Source: Saururus chinensis
Lineage: Eukaryota > Streptophyta > Magnoliopsida > Piperales > Saururaceae
Assembly: GCA_035235625.1 (NCBI GenBank)
Contig: CP141148.1
Coordinates: 28,397,057 to 28,461,056 of the forward strand
DNA length: 64,000 nucleotides
Reading direction: 5' to 3'
Shown here piece after piece: positions 12,414-24,339 of this stretch. Under the pieces are notes generated by a model. It had not been told where the DNA came from. It saw only the letters and a program-made list of their open reading frames with translations, and ran no database searches. Numbering within the stretch: position 1 is the stretch's first letter; every line of letters begins with the position of its first letter. Made by a program: the position numbers and the translations under genes.

Positions 12414-12774
12414 GAGGAATTGACCAAAGTACTCCTACTTTGTTCCATTAACCGAAATGTGAGCAAGTTTCTACTTTTTACCAAATTAGATTTGCTCACG
12501 TGAGAACTTGTGCATGTGGGAGCATTTTTAACTAAAATACCCTCCCCAAATGTATTCTCTTCCCGCTTCTTGGTGTCTACTCCCGCTTGGTTGTGTCTCC
12601 TTTCCATCGGTCATGACTGTTCATCTCCGTCACCACCATCACCTCCCGGAGAGCATCATATTTGCCATTTCCGACTTCATCTTTCCGTTCGTTTCACCCT
12701 CGCCGGAGAGTTTAATCTTCTTGGCCGCATTCCCTTCCAGAGCCGTCATTCGCCCTCACCTTCAGTAACCTTAC
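12414..12774 (+). repeat. Left MULE terminal inverted repeat, outer part
   Basis: Matches the reverse complement of 32860-33221, strongest over the outer 150 bp. Shared words include GTGAGCAAGTTTCTACTTTT, GCTCACGTGAGAACTTGTGC and AAAATACCCTCCCCAAATGT. The palindrome CTCACGTGAG contains a G-box core (CACGTG) and is conserved at both ends. The repeat is interrupted after 12774 by a solo LTR and continues at 17136. Confidence 0.9.
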
Positions 12775-13559
12775 TGTAACGCCCGAGATTTTTCATACAT
12801 TTTCCTTAAAATTCACAAAAAAATTTTGCAATATAACATCTGTAAATCAGAGGGAAAATGACGAAACTAAAACCTGATAAAACAGTTTATAATTTAAAAC
12901 ATCATACGGTTAAACATCGTACGGCCAAAGCAAATATCATCAGGCACTACTCGAAAACACACGTACGAATAAATTGCTATGATCATAGACTTTAAATACA
13001 AATCTCTCCCAGGCATCCCTGAGTGCAAGTCCCATAACAGTCCATCGACTAATCCAAATGAAAGTCCAAAATAAACATCTTAATGTCTCATCTCACCCAA
13101 TACATCGGATCATGGCACAATTAAACTCGCAGTAAGTGAAGCATATACCTGAGTCAATGGGAATCAATCCACTGCTGAAATGAGCATCCATCTCCAGAAG
13201 CTCTCCGCACAAACCTGCAAAACCTCCCGTACAACGGGGCAAAAAGTAGGGTGATGAGTATTTTCATACTCAGTAGGAAAATACCCAATAGGGGAAATCC
13301 CAAACGGTGAACTCAGTAAGTTCATAAATACATGCATTCATGCAACTCAAACATGAAGCAGATAGGCATATCAATATGATCATACTCATACGCATACAAA
13401 CATACCACATGTACCATCGTGCCAAAGTCATACCAAATGCACCATCGTGCCAAAGTCACACCAAAGGCACCATCGTGCCAAAATCATGCCATCAAATTAA
13501 ACTTACACAAGCACCCTTATCTAGGGTCTTACAAACTTACTTGTACCATCGTACGCATA

Positions 13560-13865
13560 CTCATACAATACACACATACTTGTACGACCTTACTTGTACG
13601 ACCTTACTCGTACGACCTTACTCGTACGACCTTACTCGTACAGCTTACACAAAATCACACTTACTGTCTTACTCAGAAACATACTCTTACAAACGTACTC
13701 ATACACATACTCTTACAGTCGTACTCATACGCTTACAGTCGTGCTCATACTCATATGCTTACTGTCGTGCTCATACACATACGCTTACAGTCGTGCTCAT
13801 ACACATACTCTTACAGTCGTACTCACACTCATACAGTCGTACTCATAATCGTACACATATCAACG
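13560..13865. repeat. Tandem short repeats in the solo LTR
   Basis: CTTACTCGTACGAC repeats about five times from 13576. This passes into an array of units of about 26 bp built on CTTACAGTCGTACTCATACA up to about 13860. Several long open frames in this stretch (THTHTHT-like composition) are caused by the repeat. Confidence 0.8.
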
Positions 13866-15049
13866 ACCACTGAAGCTCATTACAACTAATAAGCTCCAGC
13901 GTCGAAATGGAAAAGAATGCCACTGGGGCAACACCTTAACCTCCAGGGAGTGACTAGACGCCATGGACTTTTCCGAAGGTAAGGCACACCAATGCTCATG
14001 GGGCACTGGATCAAACAGGTAAGAGTAGATCCATGATACTACTTACCTGAGCGCGCAAACATAAACACCCACACATAAGGGGTTATACAGTTGCCCACCA
14101 TAATGGGTCTTATAGTGCCATAGAATCGCCCACCATAATGGGTCTTATAGTGCCATTGCCACTCTTGGGCAAAAAATATACAGTGCCACTTGGGCAGAAA
14201 CATACTGTGCCACTCTTGGGCGAAAACATACAACACTCTCAACAGCATCAAACGTCTGGGCTTATACTGCACACAGACCGAATCGAAACATACATCGCAC
14301 TCAGCAGAGCATTAGACGTCTGGTGCTCTATACAGCACACAGACAACATCCCGCAGGATAAACACCATGGCAAGACATGAGAAATGCTCGGCCAACTCAT
14401 TAGAGGCCATCACAAATACGGAACTTAATCCGTCGAACCTTCAGGTCTCAAACTCACAACGCTATCATTAGTTGTGCTTATAATTCAAGTTTGAATTAAG
14501 TATGTTATGCGGTACAATTATGCCACACAAACTCACAGTCCTCGACTGATCAAACTGAAGCTGAGCCCGATCCAAAACCCAAGTTCGTCAGGGCAGCAGA
14601 CTTCACTTACCCGTCCACATCATGATCAAACACATTGTTCATCAAACCCTTACAGTTTTACATACTTCGCCATCCATCTTATGGCCAAATCATCTTACAC
14701 TGACATCCTCAAATAATGCTCCTCAGAGCCAACCCAGTTGTCGCCCTCTTACTTATATCTCACTGATTATGCTTACTTTTCACTTCATAATTTGTACATT
14801 ATGCTTGTACAATTATGAACACGCTTACTGTCTGACCAACCTTACCCGTCATACACATATCCTCTGTCATCCGTCATACGCTTACACATCCATATCCAAA
14901 TCCAAACAAAACCTCTGTCACCTCTTACTGTCCATCGCTCATACCTCTGCCCACATCCACATACGCACATCCATAGCATAGGCAAATAGCCATCATACAT
15001 ACGTATGTCTCACACATATGTATATCATACACATACAGTCATACATACA

Positions 15050-15275
15050 TAACTTACAAACATGCACGCTAGACATCACTAGCACATGCATACATTAAAC
15101 ATACACGCTAGTCATCACTAGCACATGCACACACATTCATACATACTTCAAACATGCACGCTAGCCATCACTAGCACATGCACACACATTCATACATACT
15201 TTAAACATGCATGCTAGCCATCACTAGCACATGCATAACACATACGTAACATACTGACATATTTGCTAGCCATCG
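15050..15275. repeat. Tandem repeat, about 52 bp x 4-5, in the solo LTR
   Basis: Units containing ACATGCACGCTAGCCATCAC followed by TAGCACATGCACACACATTC start near 15060, 15100, 15152 and 15204, with a weaker one near 15250. The core GCTAGCCATC/GCTAGC is close to palindromic. No coding signal. Confidence 0.8.
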
Positions 15276-17135
15276 CTAGCGCATACATAGTCCACATCCA
15301 AAAACCGTGCATACATCTCGTGCATATCAATCATACTTAGCACCTGTATTACACATACATCAACCACACTTACAGTTCATGTGCATGCCATATGTATATA
15401 AACATATCATATAATCATGCTTATATGCACATCGTGCAATCCTAGCATGCTACTACTCATTCAAGCATGCTATCATGAAATTACGAGTTCAAAGCTCCCC
15501 TACCTCATAATTACGGTGGCAGCGTCGGCAGCGAAATTGGTGGCCAAAACCGTTGCCTGGATGAGAGAGCTGCTGTCCCGAGGATTTAGGAAGCGCCGGA
15601 ACTAGTCACGGCCAAACGGGGTGTCAGAAATCAATGCGGCAAAACCCGCGATCCACAGCGGCACACTAGGGCGGCCGGGAGAAATATTGTGCCAACATAT
15701 GTGGCGGTGCGATCAAATGTTGATGGTGTACACTAAAGATCGGCTAGTGGCTAAGACATGCTCAGCCGGCCACAAAGACGTTGAAATCGGCCGTGGACAG
15801 TACCCAACGGCGACAATTTCGTGTCAACAAGGGCCCACATAAGGGCGGAGAGCGTGGGGCAACGCTCAAGAACAAATGAGAGGTGGTGGAGGGCTATGTG
15901 TCTACTCCACTCGGTGGCAAAGCCATCCGATGGTCAGGCAGCACAAATGCGGCGCCTAAACCCAGAAGTACATGCATGGTCACATGCACACGTGACCCAA
16001 AAGGGTGGGGGAGAGGGCTGAACGGAGACGACCCAAGGCCCACAAAAGCCAACAGGGCTAAGGCCCTAGCGGTGGCCAATCTAAGCGGTGACATCGCCGA
16101 TTGCCACCCACAACCAATACCCATGGTGCGGGCGGATGTGCATCTCGCACGGTATAGGGCAAGGCAAGCGGCCCATTCCGAGCAGAGGTGTAATTGGCCA
16201 AGTGGGGCTGGCCCTCACTATTGCCGAGCCGGGGCAGAGCCCACGATGGCCAAATGGCCTACGGCTCGTTGATGCCAATGACCCAAGATGCACCCAAAGC
16301 GTCTAATCGGGCGGAGCAAGGCAATAGGGGCGAGGTGGGGTCAGAAATGGCAAACTCCTACCAACATCGGGTCGAGGTAGGCTGGACGAAGTCCTACCAG
16401 TGGCTGGACGACAACCGGAAACCCACCGGCGTCCAAAACATCCCACGGACAGTGAGATGCAAATAGTAACAAAAACCCGACCAAAAGATCGGTAGCTCAC
16501 CACGGAGTGAACAAAGCATGGCGGCGGCTCTAGCCAGCGCCTATGGGTTCTTGGCGGCCAACTAAACATAAGTCTAGTTGAGGGCGGCTGCAAACGATGT
16601 TAAAATCGTACACTCACAGTTCAAAAACGGGATTGAAGGAGAGAAAAACCCAAAAAAAGGTTCAGTAACTCGTGGAGGAGCGAAGAGGCCGTGGCGGCGG
16701 TCATAGATGGTACCTACGGACTCGTGGCGGTGAGGCAAAGAGGATCCCGATAAGAATCGGCGAAATCCGACGACGGAGGAGGGAGAACAGAGAGACAGGA
16801 TATGCCCTTGGGTTTTCTCACAAAACCACTGGACGTGAAAAAAAACATACTGGAATGTCGGTTTTGTGAAACCGATGAAATGGATTTCATATATATAGTT
16901 AAATCTTTTTAATTTTTACATCCATGTCCCTAATACGCGTTTACCCACTGGTTACGCGTCGTAACTCCAAAATTCACGCCGTAAGCGCGCAGCAAGGCCC
17001 GCAGCCTGCGACTAAGCCCCACACCCGACTCTACGGGTATAAATACAGGAAAATATACAAATACACATACGTTGAAATGTCACATTTTCCTGCCAAAAAA
17101 TCCCAGAAAATCTTAGAAAAATCAGGGACCTTACA

Positions 17136-17560
17136 CTTACTGCCCTAATCTCACCGTCGGCCATCTCGCCGTCGCCATCACCGCTCTCACTGTCCTCATC
17201 CCGGACTCCGCCATCTTCCCCTCGCCCTTACTGCCCTCGTCTTAGCGTTGCCCTCGCCTGCAGTGCGATATCTCGGCCTCGCCCTCATATGAAGGTACGC
17301 TTTTCTTATAAATTTGTTATTTTTTCTAATTTTAATAATTGGATTTTGCTTGCATTTCCCATACATAAGTGGTTAACAAATTTCCTCTAACAAAACTAGT
17401 TACAAATTGCTTGTTGTGATTTGTTCGTAATGATTAAATTTTGTATTTTTGTTATGGGTAAGCATCAATTAGTCTCAAATTGACCGCTGTGAAGAAATTC
17501 TGTTACATGTTACTATGAAAACTGTGAACTGAATAAATACAAAACTGGAAAAATATAAAT
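17136..17560 (+). repeat. Left MULE terminal inverted repeat, inner part with 5' leader exon
   Basis: Continues the left inverted repeat after the LTR insertion. The C-rich leader (CTCGCCCTCATATGAAG) matches the reverse complement near 32757-32775 (CTCGCCCTCAAATGAAG). At both ends the leader is followed directly by GTA, giving a conserved splice donor GAAG|GTA (17294/17295 here). Further in, ACAAATTGCTTGTTGTGATT (17402) and GAAAACTGTGAACTGAATAA (17517) have counterparts in the right end. I infer a promoter and a non-coding first exon that fires inward from each end, as in maize MuDR. Confidence 0.75.
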
Positions 17561-18751
17561 TTTAATTAAATATATGTGGTTAAATAAAATTAAATAGAAC
17601 TGAAATTAAATGAAATTTAAATTAAATTTTCTGGTTATTTGACATAAATATGTGGATAAGTGGAAAAGCATGAAACACAATAATTGGAAAACTATAAAAC
17701 TGAAAAACTATAACACTGGCAAACTATAAAACGGGGTCATTGAATAATAAAGAAAAAACGTGCTCTTTATTTTATTTGAACATTGTCTTTATTAATATCT
17801 TGATTATACAATATGTTTATATTCCCTTTTCATCTAACATATTTGTATAGGAAATATGTCTAAGTCTGCCAAAAACTATAAAATTGGAAAACTGTAATAC
17901 TAGAAAACTATAAAACTGGAAAACTATAACACTAGAAAACTATAAAACTAGATCATTTATCATAAATAGAAAACATTCTCTTTATTTTATTTGAACTTTC
18001 TCTTTATTCATATCTTGATTATACAATATGTTTATATTCCCTTTTCATCTAACATATTTGTATAGGAAATATGTCTATGTCTGCCAAAAACTATAAAACT
18101 GGAAAACTGTAATACTAGAAAACTATAAAACTGGAAAACTATAACATTGGAAAACTATAAAACTAGATCATTTATCATAAATAGAAAACATTCTCTTTAT
18201 TTTATTTGAACATTCTCTTCATTAATATCTTGATTACACAATATATTTATATTCCCTTTTCATCTAACATATTTGTATAGGAAATATGTTTAAGTCTGCC
18301 AAAAACTATAAAACTGGAAAACTATAACACTGGAAAACTGTAATACTGGAAAACTATAAAACTGGAAAACTATAACACTGGAAAACTATAAAACTGGATC
18401 ATTTATCATAAATAGAAAAAATTCTCTTTATTTTATTTGAACATTCTCTTTATTAATATCTTGATTATACAATATGTTTATATTCCCTTTTCATCTAACA
18501 TATTTGTATAGGAAATATGTCTAAGTCTGCCAAAAACTATAAAACTGGAAAACTATAAAACTGGAAAACTGAAAAACTATAAAACTGGAAAACTATAACA
18601 CTGGAAAACTATAAAATTGGATCATTTATCATAAATAAAAAAACATTCTCTTTATTTTATTTGAACATTCTCTTTATTAATATCTTGATTATACAATATG
18701 TTTATATTCCCTTTTCATTGATTTTTAATCTAACATATTTATATAGGAAAT
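17560..18751 (+). repeat. Subterminal minisatellite, 214-235 bp x 4-5, containing copies of the ULP1 gene start
   Basis: The block TTGTATAGGAAATATGTCTA recurs with its ATG-bearing core at 17851, 18065, 18281, 18512 and 18747 (spacing 214-235 bp). The last copy is the real start region of the DUF1985/ULP1 gene. Each unit thus holds an intron acceptor (TTGTATAG|GAA), a start codon and the first codons (ATGTCTAAGTCTGCC). It then runs into strings of AAACTATAAAACTGGA words and an AT-rich spacer (TATATTCCCTTTTCATCTAA). The whole array lies in the presumed leader intron. Confidence 0.88.
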
Positions 18752-21700
18752 ATGTCTAAGTCTGCAGGAAAAACAATGAAAAAGGGGAATCTGCCGAATA
18801 AGCTTTATGAAGGGGACCCCCAATGCAAGTCAAGTTATTATTATATTGGTAAATTAAAAGACCACTTTGACAGGCACAAAGTGCAGAAGAAGATGTTTGA
18901 TAGGACATGTTTTGGTAAGTTTATGGAATGTGAGGTTACGAGAAACATGTTCCCTGCCCATGCCTTCCACCATCTCTTTAAGAGGCATAAGGGGGATTAC
19001 CTATTTAAAGTGAATGAGAGGACGAGCATAAAGCTTTCCCCAAAGGAATTTTGTATAGTTAGTGGCCTAAAATTTGCTGACTCTACCCCTCCTCTCCCAT
19101 CAGTGCCCAAATTCTTGAAGAAAGGCAGCATCTTACTGCCAATATTTAGGAGGTTGAAGTTATTAATAAGGAAGGAGGAGTTGTTCCAGAAGATTACAGT
19201 ATATGAAAATGACAAGGATGTCGTAAGGTTGGCGGTAGTTCTTGTATTAGAAAGTTTATTGGTGGGTAGAAGGTGGAACAATAAGGTGGATAGGAGATAC
19301 TTACAGCTTGTAGATGACCTGGATGGTTTTTAAGAGTATCCTTGGGGAAGCCTTTGCTACTGGGACACCTTGCGGGGTTTAGAGCAAGCTGCGAGGCCTA
19401 TGGGCAATGTAAATTACAATGTCTATGGTTTTGTGCATGTTGTAACGGTAAGTTTTACTTATTTAATGAATTTATTAAAATATTTTAGTAATCAATTGAT
19501 GAAGAGTTATATTTTAGGTGTGGGCAATGGAGAGGATTCCGTTGTTGGGGGATTGTTGTGCAAGCAAAACGAGGAGTACTTTTCCTCTTATATGTAGCTG
19601 GGCATTTTACAAGAAGCCCAAATTCGATTATCTTAAGGATGTGGCATTTACTGGGAAGGTATATACTAACTTTTCATTCATGTAGAATGATTTATGCTAT
19701 ACACATACATGATACATTTACCTTGTGATATGTATTAATATGTAAGTAAAGGTTTTGAAGGCTATAATTGTACATGCAGAGGACAAAGAGTCAAAGGCAC
19801 TTATCCATGAAGCTGCAAGTTTGAAGACCTTCTTGACGAATGAAAGAGTAACATTTATAACATTTGTCAGTCTTTAATTTACTTCTGATGGTGAGGATGT
19901 TGATGTGAAGTCTACCTCTGATGATGACTCTACGTGGGAATGGAGTTCCTAAGAGGTGGCTCAATCTGTAGATGAAGATGTAGATGAGAATTTTATATTG
20001 AAATGCAAAGTGGCTGGGGAGACTTCCAATTGGAAGGAGGATAGAAAGGGGAAACATAGGGTGGGGGATGAGGGTTTGCATGCCACATTGCAAGATATAT
20101 TATCTTCCTTACGAAGGATTGAAAATACAGTAGATAAATTGGAGTCGTGAGCAAGGCATCTAAGGAAAAGGTAAAAAGACTATAAGATTTATGTTTTCAT
20201 TACAAATTTGCCAATTTTTATATTTGAATTAAAATGGGCTAGAATGATGTATTTGTAGGTTCCTGTTGTTGAAGAAAAAGTTTCTTGTCAAATGGATTGC
20301 GATTTGTTACATGTTGATGAAGTAAGTACAGTGTAACACTGTAATACTGTAAAACTATAAAACATCTCTAATTTTTCTTCGTTATTTTTATGTAGAATGT
20401 GGTTAAAGAGATGGATGGAGAGGCAGAAAAGGTGGTGGATGTGGAGGATGAAGAGGATGATGATGAGGCAGAGGCTGAGGAGGAGGGGGAGGATGATGAA
20501 GAGGAGGAGGAGAAGGAAGAGGAGGCTGAGGACGAGAAGGATGAGGAGAATGAGGATGAGGATGAGGGGGAGGAGAAGGAGGCTGATGGTAAAGAGGATG
20601 ATACGGAGGAGGATGAAGATAAGGTGGAAGAGAAGATGGAGGCTGAAACCAAAGATGAGGGTATGGAGGTGGATAAGGACAAAGAAGATCAGGAGGATGA
20701 GGAGGAGATGGAGGAGAAGGGTCAGGATGCAAAGGAGGAGGAGAAGGGTCAGGATGCAAATGAGGATGAGGACGATGAGAAGGAGGAGGAGGCAAAGGAT
20801 GCTGGGCAGGAGGTGAAAATGGACGATGCAAAGGAGGATGAGGAGGGGGGTGAGAGGGAGAAGGGGGATGATGCAAAGGAGGCTTGGAAGGAGGAGAGTA
20901 TGGAGGATGCAAATGATGAGGAGGAGGAGGGTGATAAGGATAAGGGGGAGGAGGCAAAGGAGGCTGGGAAGGAGGAGAATAGGGAGGATGCAAAAGAGGA
21001 TGAGGAAGAGCCTGATAAGGAAAATGAGGAGGTGAAGGGCGAGGATGTAAAGGATGAGGAGGAGGTTGTCGTGGGGATTGTTGTTGCCGTTGAGGTAAAG
21101 ATAATTATTGTTAATTAAAGGTAGTTGCATATAACAAGAAGTAATGTTTTTTCTTATCTTCTTATGTAGGACGAAGAAGGAGACAATAAGCCTTTGAGTC
21201 AGCATAAATTGGAAATGGCACCAGCGGGAAGGGTGAGGGCTAAGAGTAAATATCGAAAACCCCCCTACACAGACCCACAAAAAAAGGGCAAAAAAAGAAA
21301 GGCCACTAAGAAGGATATTGATATGTGGCCTGAACCCCTAAAGGTTGATACCTCTACCAAGAAGAAGGTAAAGAGCAATAAATTGCTCATGCTAAGCGAG
21401 GCTGCCCGATTGGATTTTACTAACCCAGTTTCATTTGGGGCAACAGAGGAGGACAATTTAAATAAGTTTTTAGAGAAGGGTGCTAAGAAGTGAGTTCATT
21501 TGTTATTATTCCAAACAAGAATGTTTTATTTTTAATACTATTTACTTGGCATTGTATTTGATTTGAGTGTTGGTATTTGTAATAAGCAGGTATGCAGAAC
21601 TTGGGGGCATTCTTATAACCCCAGCATTATTGAAGGGTTTTACAAACCCTCGGAGATGGCTAGGAGATGAAGTATGTGTATTGATTTATGTCGTTTTAAT

Positions 21701-22705
21701 AAACATTTGTAAAGGCTAAGGAAGGAATATGTATTAATCTATTCTATTATTGTTTCTATATAGCACATTGATGCCTATGTGACACTCATGCGCAACAATG
21801 GGCCTCGATGGGTGAGGGACCAAGCATTCCACTCAGTTCGTTTCCTGATAAGTCATCATTTTTTTAATACACTGAACTCTGAACTATGAAATGTATAACT
21901 ATCAATAGGATATTGGATAATTGTCAATCGGATAGTAGATAACTACCAATAGGATAGTGGATAACTGCCAATCCAATAGTTGATAACTGTGAGGATGGAA
22001 GTTAATTTACTATGTGTTTGCAGAGATTGCTTGTGCTTGACTACAAGGATGCACTAGATAAGTGGACGGTATTCAAAGATGCACATGGCATGCTGCCAGA
22101 GTTAGAGGAATGGGCCAAGATGTGGACATCAATCCCAGACTCTTTGAAGAACTTGTTCAGTGTCAAAGGAAAACTATTTTCTGAATTTTCACATCATTAC
22201 TTCCCACTCAATGTCAACAACAATCATTGGATTTTGGTGGTGCTTCGTATATGAGAAGGTGATATTCAGATTTTTGACCCTTTTTACTTAGGACAAGATT
22301 TGGAAAAGTATGCCACGGAGGTGGGCAAGCTACAGGTCCTTATACCTATAATCCTCTATAAGTTTGGCATTTTAGAGTGCGCCAAATGGTCGATAATGAA
22401 TATTGTAGAGGTAGTAGGTCACCCCAAACAGGTTAACTGTGCTAACTGTGGGGTTCTTGTATGTTTATATATGTGGTATTTGTCACACCGATATGCTTTT
22501 GACTTCACTAGTGAAGATGTGCCCCGGCTAAGGAAGTTACTTGCGTACCAGTTATGGACAAAAAAAGGGTTACGGTATGAATTTAGTCATTTATCATGAA
22601 TTATTTTCCTCCCTTAACATTTAATTGAGGGCTTTACTCATGCAGCTGATGAACCCTTTTTCAAAGCATGACAACGGCCTTCCGGAGACATACAAGCAAG
22701 CATAG
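18752..22705 (+). pseudogene. DUF1985 + ULP1 (C48 SUMO-protease-like) gene carried by the MULE
   Basis: A multi-exon gene of the ULP1 family carried by plant MULEs (KIU-like). ULP1 cysteine peptidases process or remove SUMO. ATG at 18752 (MSKSAGKTMKKGNLPNKLYE) follows an acceptor. Exon 1 (to 19447, donor GTAAGT) encodes DUF1985 (FGKFMECEV...SIKLSPKEFCIVSGLKF...YPWG). Exons at 19518-19658, about 19752-20146, 20259-20321, 20396-21094 (very acidic, E/D-rich), 21170-21489, 21590-21671 and from 21764 follow with good GT/AG borders and mostly consistent phases. The protease exon, 22024 to about 22574, keeps His (NNNHW, 22225), Asp (FDPF, 22276), Gln (22429) and Cys (NCG, 22447). The last exon, 22646-22705, ends in YKQA-stop. 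In-frame stops at 19331, 19875, 19950 and 22252 (and 20148 if that exon runs on) inactivate it. The paralogous start at the right MULE end suggests transcription from the left inverted repeat. Confidence 0.88.
20396..21094 (+). repeat. Low-complexity acidic exon (GAGGATGA-type repeats)
   Basis: A purine-rich exon of 233 codons made almost only of Glu, Asp, Lys, Gly and Met in irregular GAGGA/GATGA repeats. A larger 20-40 bp pattern recurs (GGAGGAGAAGGGTCAGGATG, AAGGAGGCTGGGAAGGAGGA). The frame stays open across all 699 bp. Such acidic linkers are common between DUF1985 and ULP1 parts of these genes. Arg-rich, Pro-rich and Ser/Leu-rich open frames on other phases are shadows. Confidence 0.85.
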
Positions 22706-23262
22706 CCTCTACCAAATGTTGAAGCACAAACCCTGCGAAGATATTGTTCTTTTATGGTGTATTTAAAATATTTGTGACACATTCAATTATTGTTCTTTTA
22801 TGGTGTATTCAAAATAGATATTGTTGTCTACATATGGTTAGTTTATGGTGTATTACAAATACGAACAACACATTTAGTTATTGTTCTTTTATGGTGTGTT
22901 CGGGTGGATATTGTTGTCTACAAAAGGTTATTTTATGGTGTATTAAAAATATAAATAACACTTTAAGCTATTGTTTAGGAAGAGAATACTGGTAACAGGA
23001 ATATTGTCTGCTTCGAACTGGAATACTTTTCGCGTGGAACTGTAAAACTGTCAACTGGATAACTGGTAACATCGGACGTGAAAACTGTCAGCTGTGAATT
23101 GGAAGACTGTCATGTACACAGTACACATGGAACACATGGAAAGCCAATTTGTCTTCGTACACCTTTATCTGAACGTAATGTAAACGTAATATAACTCATG
23201 TAGTTTTTGCACTTATATACATGTCATATGATGAAGAAGAGGGTAAGTGCGGTCAGAAAACA

Positions 23263-23263
<1 letters not shown>
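22706..23263. other. MULE intergenic region with local repeats
   Basis: At 22740-22985 units of about 93 bp (TATTGTTCTTTTATGGTGTA ... GATATTGTTGTCTACA) repeat about 2.5 times. From 23025 to 23110 AACTGG/AACTGT words recur, as in the left subterminal array. No gene was recognised. Confidence 0.65.

Positions 23264-23312
<49 letters not shown>
23264..23312. repeat. (TA)n microsatellite
   Basis: About 24 uninterrupted TA dinucleotides inside the MULE. It truncates or borders the minus-strand coding remnant at 23313-23633. Confidence 0.95.
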
Positions 23313-23315
<3 letters not shown>

Positions 23316-23633
23316 ACATGAGCGTCTCCATCGTATGACAACCCGACGGGCAAACACAACATCGTTCGCTCAGTCCAGGAAAATGACTTCATCCTGAGGT
23401 GGTTTTATCTCCAGAAATGGTTGGTAGATCTTTCGACCTACTTTTGTTTCGGCATTTGTTTCCTTCTTCACGACTTTTCTCTGGCACGTCTCAACGTACA
23501 GCTCCATATAGTCATTCCGTGCAAAAGATTCATTGATGTGATTTGGGATGATGAGAAATGTGATAGTAGATGAAAAATGGTATTTTGGTTTGGTTATATA
23601 TTGGTCATTACGTATTTTATGATAAACAAATTT
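23313..23633 (-). pseudogene. Unrecognised minus-strand coding remnant between ULP1 and MURA
   Basis: On the minus strand a frame runs from 23633 down to the (TA)n tract with one stop (TGA at 23372-23370). It has protein-like composition: KPKYHFSSTITFLIIPNHIN, then ESFARNDYMELYVETCQRK, GRKIYQPFLEIKPPQDE and ANDVVFARRVVIRW. There is no start codon at its beginning, so it may be an internal or last exon. It points opposite to both MULE genes, as a second gene driven from the right end would. I do not recognise the family. It could be the remains of a third MULE gene or of a captured host exon. Confidence 0.45.
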
Positions 23634-23963
23634 CTAGCTATCTGGAAAACTGACAACGGGAAACTGAAAAGGGCAGAAGACTGGATAACTACGAAACTGG
23701 AAAAGTAGACAACTGGATTGCTGATATGATACGAGAAGAGCATGGAAAGGGATACACAAAGTTTGTTGTGTGTTTGGGATGTACATTGGGATGCAAGTTG
23801 TAGGAAATATAATTGCAACAATGCAGAATCAAAACTAATTGAAGTTCCATGCATGGTGACTTATATTGCTCTCTTAGATATGTTGTACGAAGTGTGTCAA
23901 TGGTCAAATAAAGAGTACTTTTTAAAGTTAAGTTTCATATATCCTATTGTAGTGCCTATTGAC

Positions 23964-24313
23964 TATTGTGGACGATTGTTCACAAGCATGGAGTGGCGCA
24001 GGGAGACAGGGAAAGGAGAGAGGGGATGGCCTGGCCATCAGACAGAAAGGGAAGAAGCATAGAAGAAAGGGAAGAAGATCAGATAATTAATCATTTACTA
24101 ATAAACTTAGGGCGTAACCCTTACATTTAAATAGGCTAACTAATGGGCTCACTAACAAGCACCTAAAGCCCATTAACATAATTAAAAGAAAACCTTAACT
24201 AATTACCTTATAGACCTACATGCCCTTATGACATAATAATATAAATGAAACCCTAATTAACCTAGCACCTGGCCCCAGTGGCACCCCTGACAGCCCCTAA
24301 GACGTTTACAATA
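23964..24313 (-). repeat. LTR (3' LTR in element sense) of the gene-carrying element
   Basis: 350 bp, paired with 27103-27452. The shared end TTGTAAACG/TTGTGAACG and the shared AACTAATGGGCTCACTAACA, GCCCATTAACATAATTAAAA and CACCCCTGACAGCCCCTAAG leave no doubt of the pairing. Confidence 0.9.
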
Positions 24314-24339
24314 TTCCACCACGCTTCACTACGTATCAC

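Larger units (their letters stand above)
12775..17135 (-). mobile_element. Solo LTR, Ty3/gypsy-like, 4.36 kb, in the left MULE end
   Basis: Read on the minus strand it begins TGTAAGGTCCC and ends CTCGGGCGTTACA. It is flanked by a perfect 5-bp duplication CTTAC (12770-12774 and 17136-17140). The minus orientation is supported by a TATA box (about 16889-16897) near the U3 side and by the CGGGCG-TTACA ending usual for plant gypsy LTRs. I see no gag-pol genes and no second LTR, so a solo LTR is the simplest reading, although 4.36 kb is long. Tekay/Del-like chromoviruses have long LTRs, and assignment to them is inference. Its GC-rich part (about 15490-16800) differs in base composition from the AT-rich rest. 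It is younger than the MULE. Confidence 0.83.

Noticed and set aside
12510-12779. Ser/Pro-rich frames in the left MULE end
   Set aside because: Leader sequence of the inverted repeat; not conserved as protein in the right end.
13340-13889. Overlapping frames rich in His, Thr, Tyr and Ser
   Set aside because: They follow the short tandem repeat in the 4.36-kb LTR; all three phases stay open because of the repeat.
15883-16600. Several overlapping frames in the GC-rich block
   Set aside because: They overlap on both strands with no protein-like pattern; the block is part of the solo LTR.
20288-21280. Long open frames on other phases over the acidic exon (Leu-rich, Ser-rich, Pro-rich minus; Arg/Met-rich plus)
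   Set aside because: They are shadows of the GAGGA/GATGA low-complexity exon. Only the Glu/Asp frame joins to flanking exons with correct splice phases.
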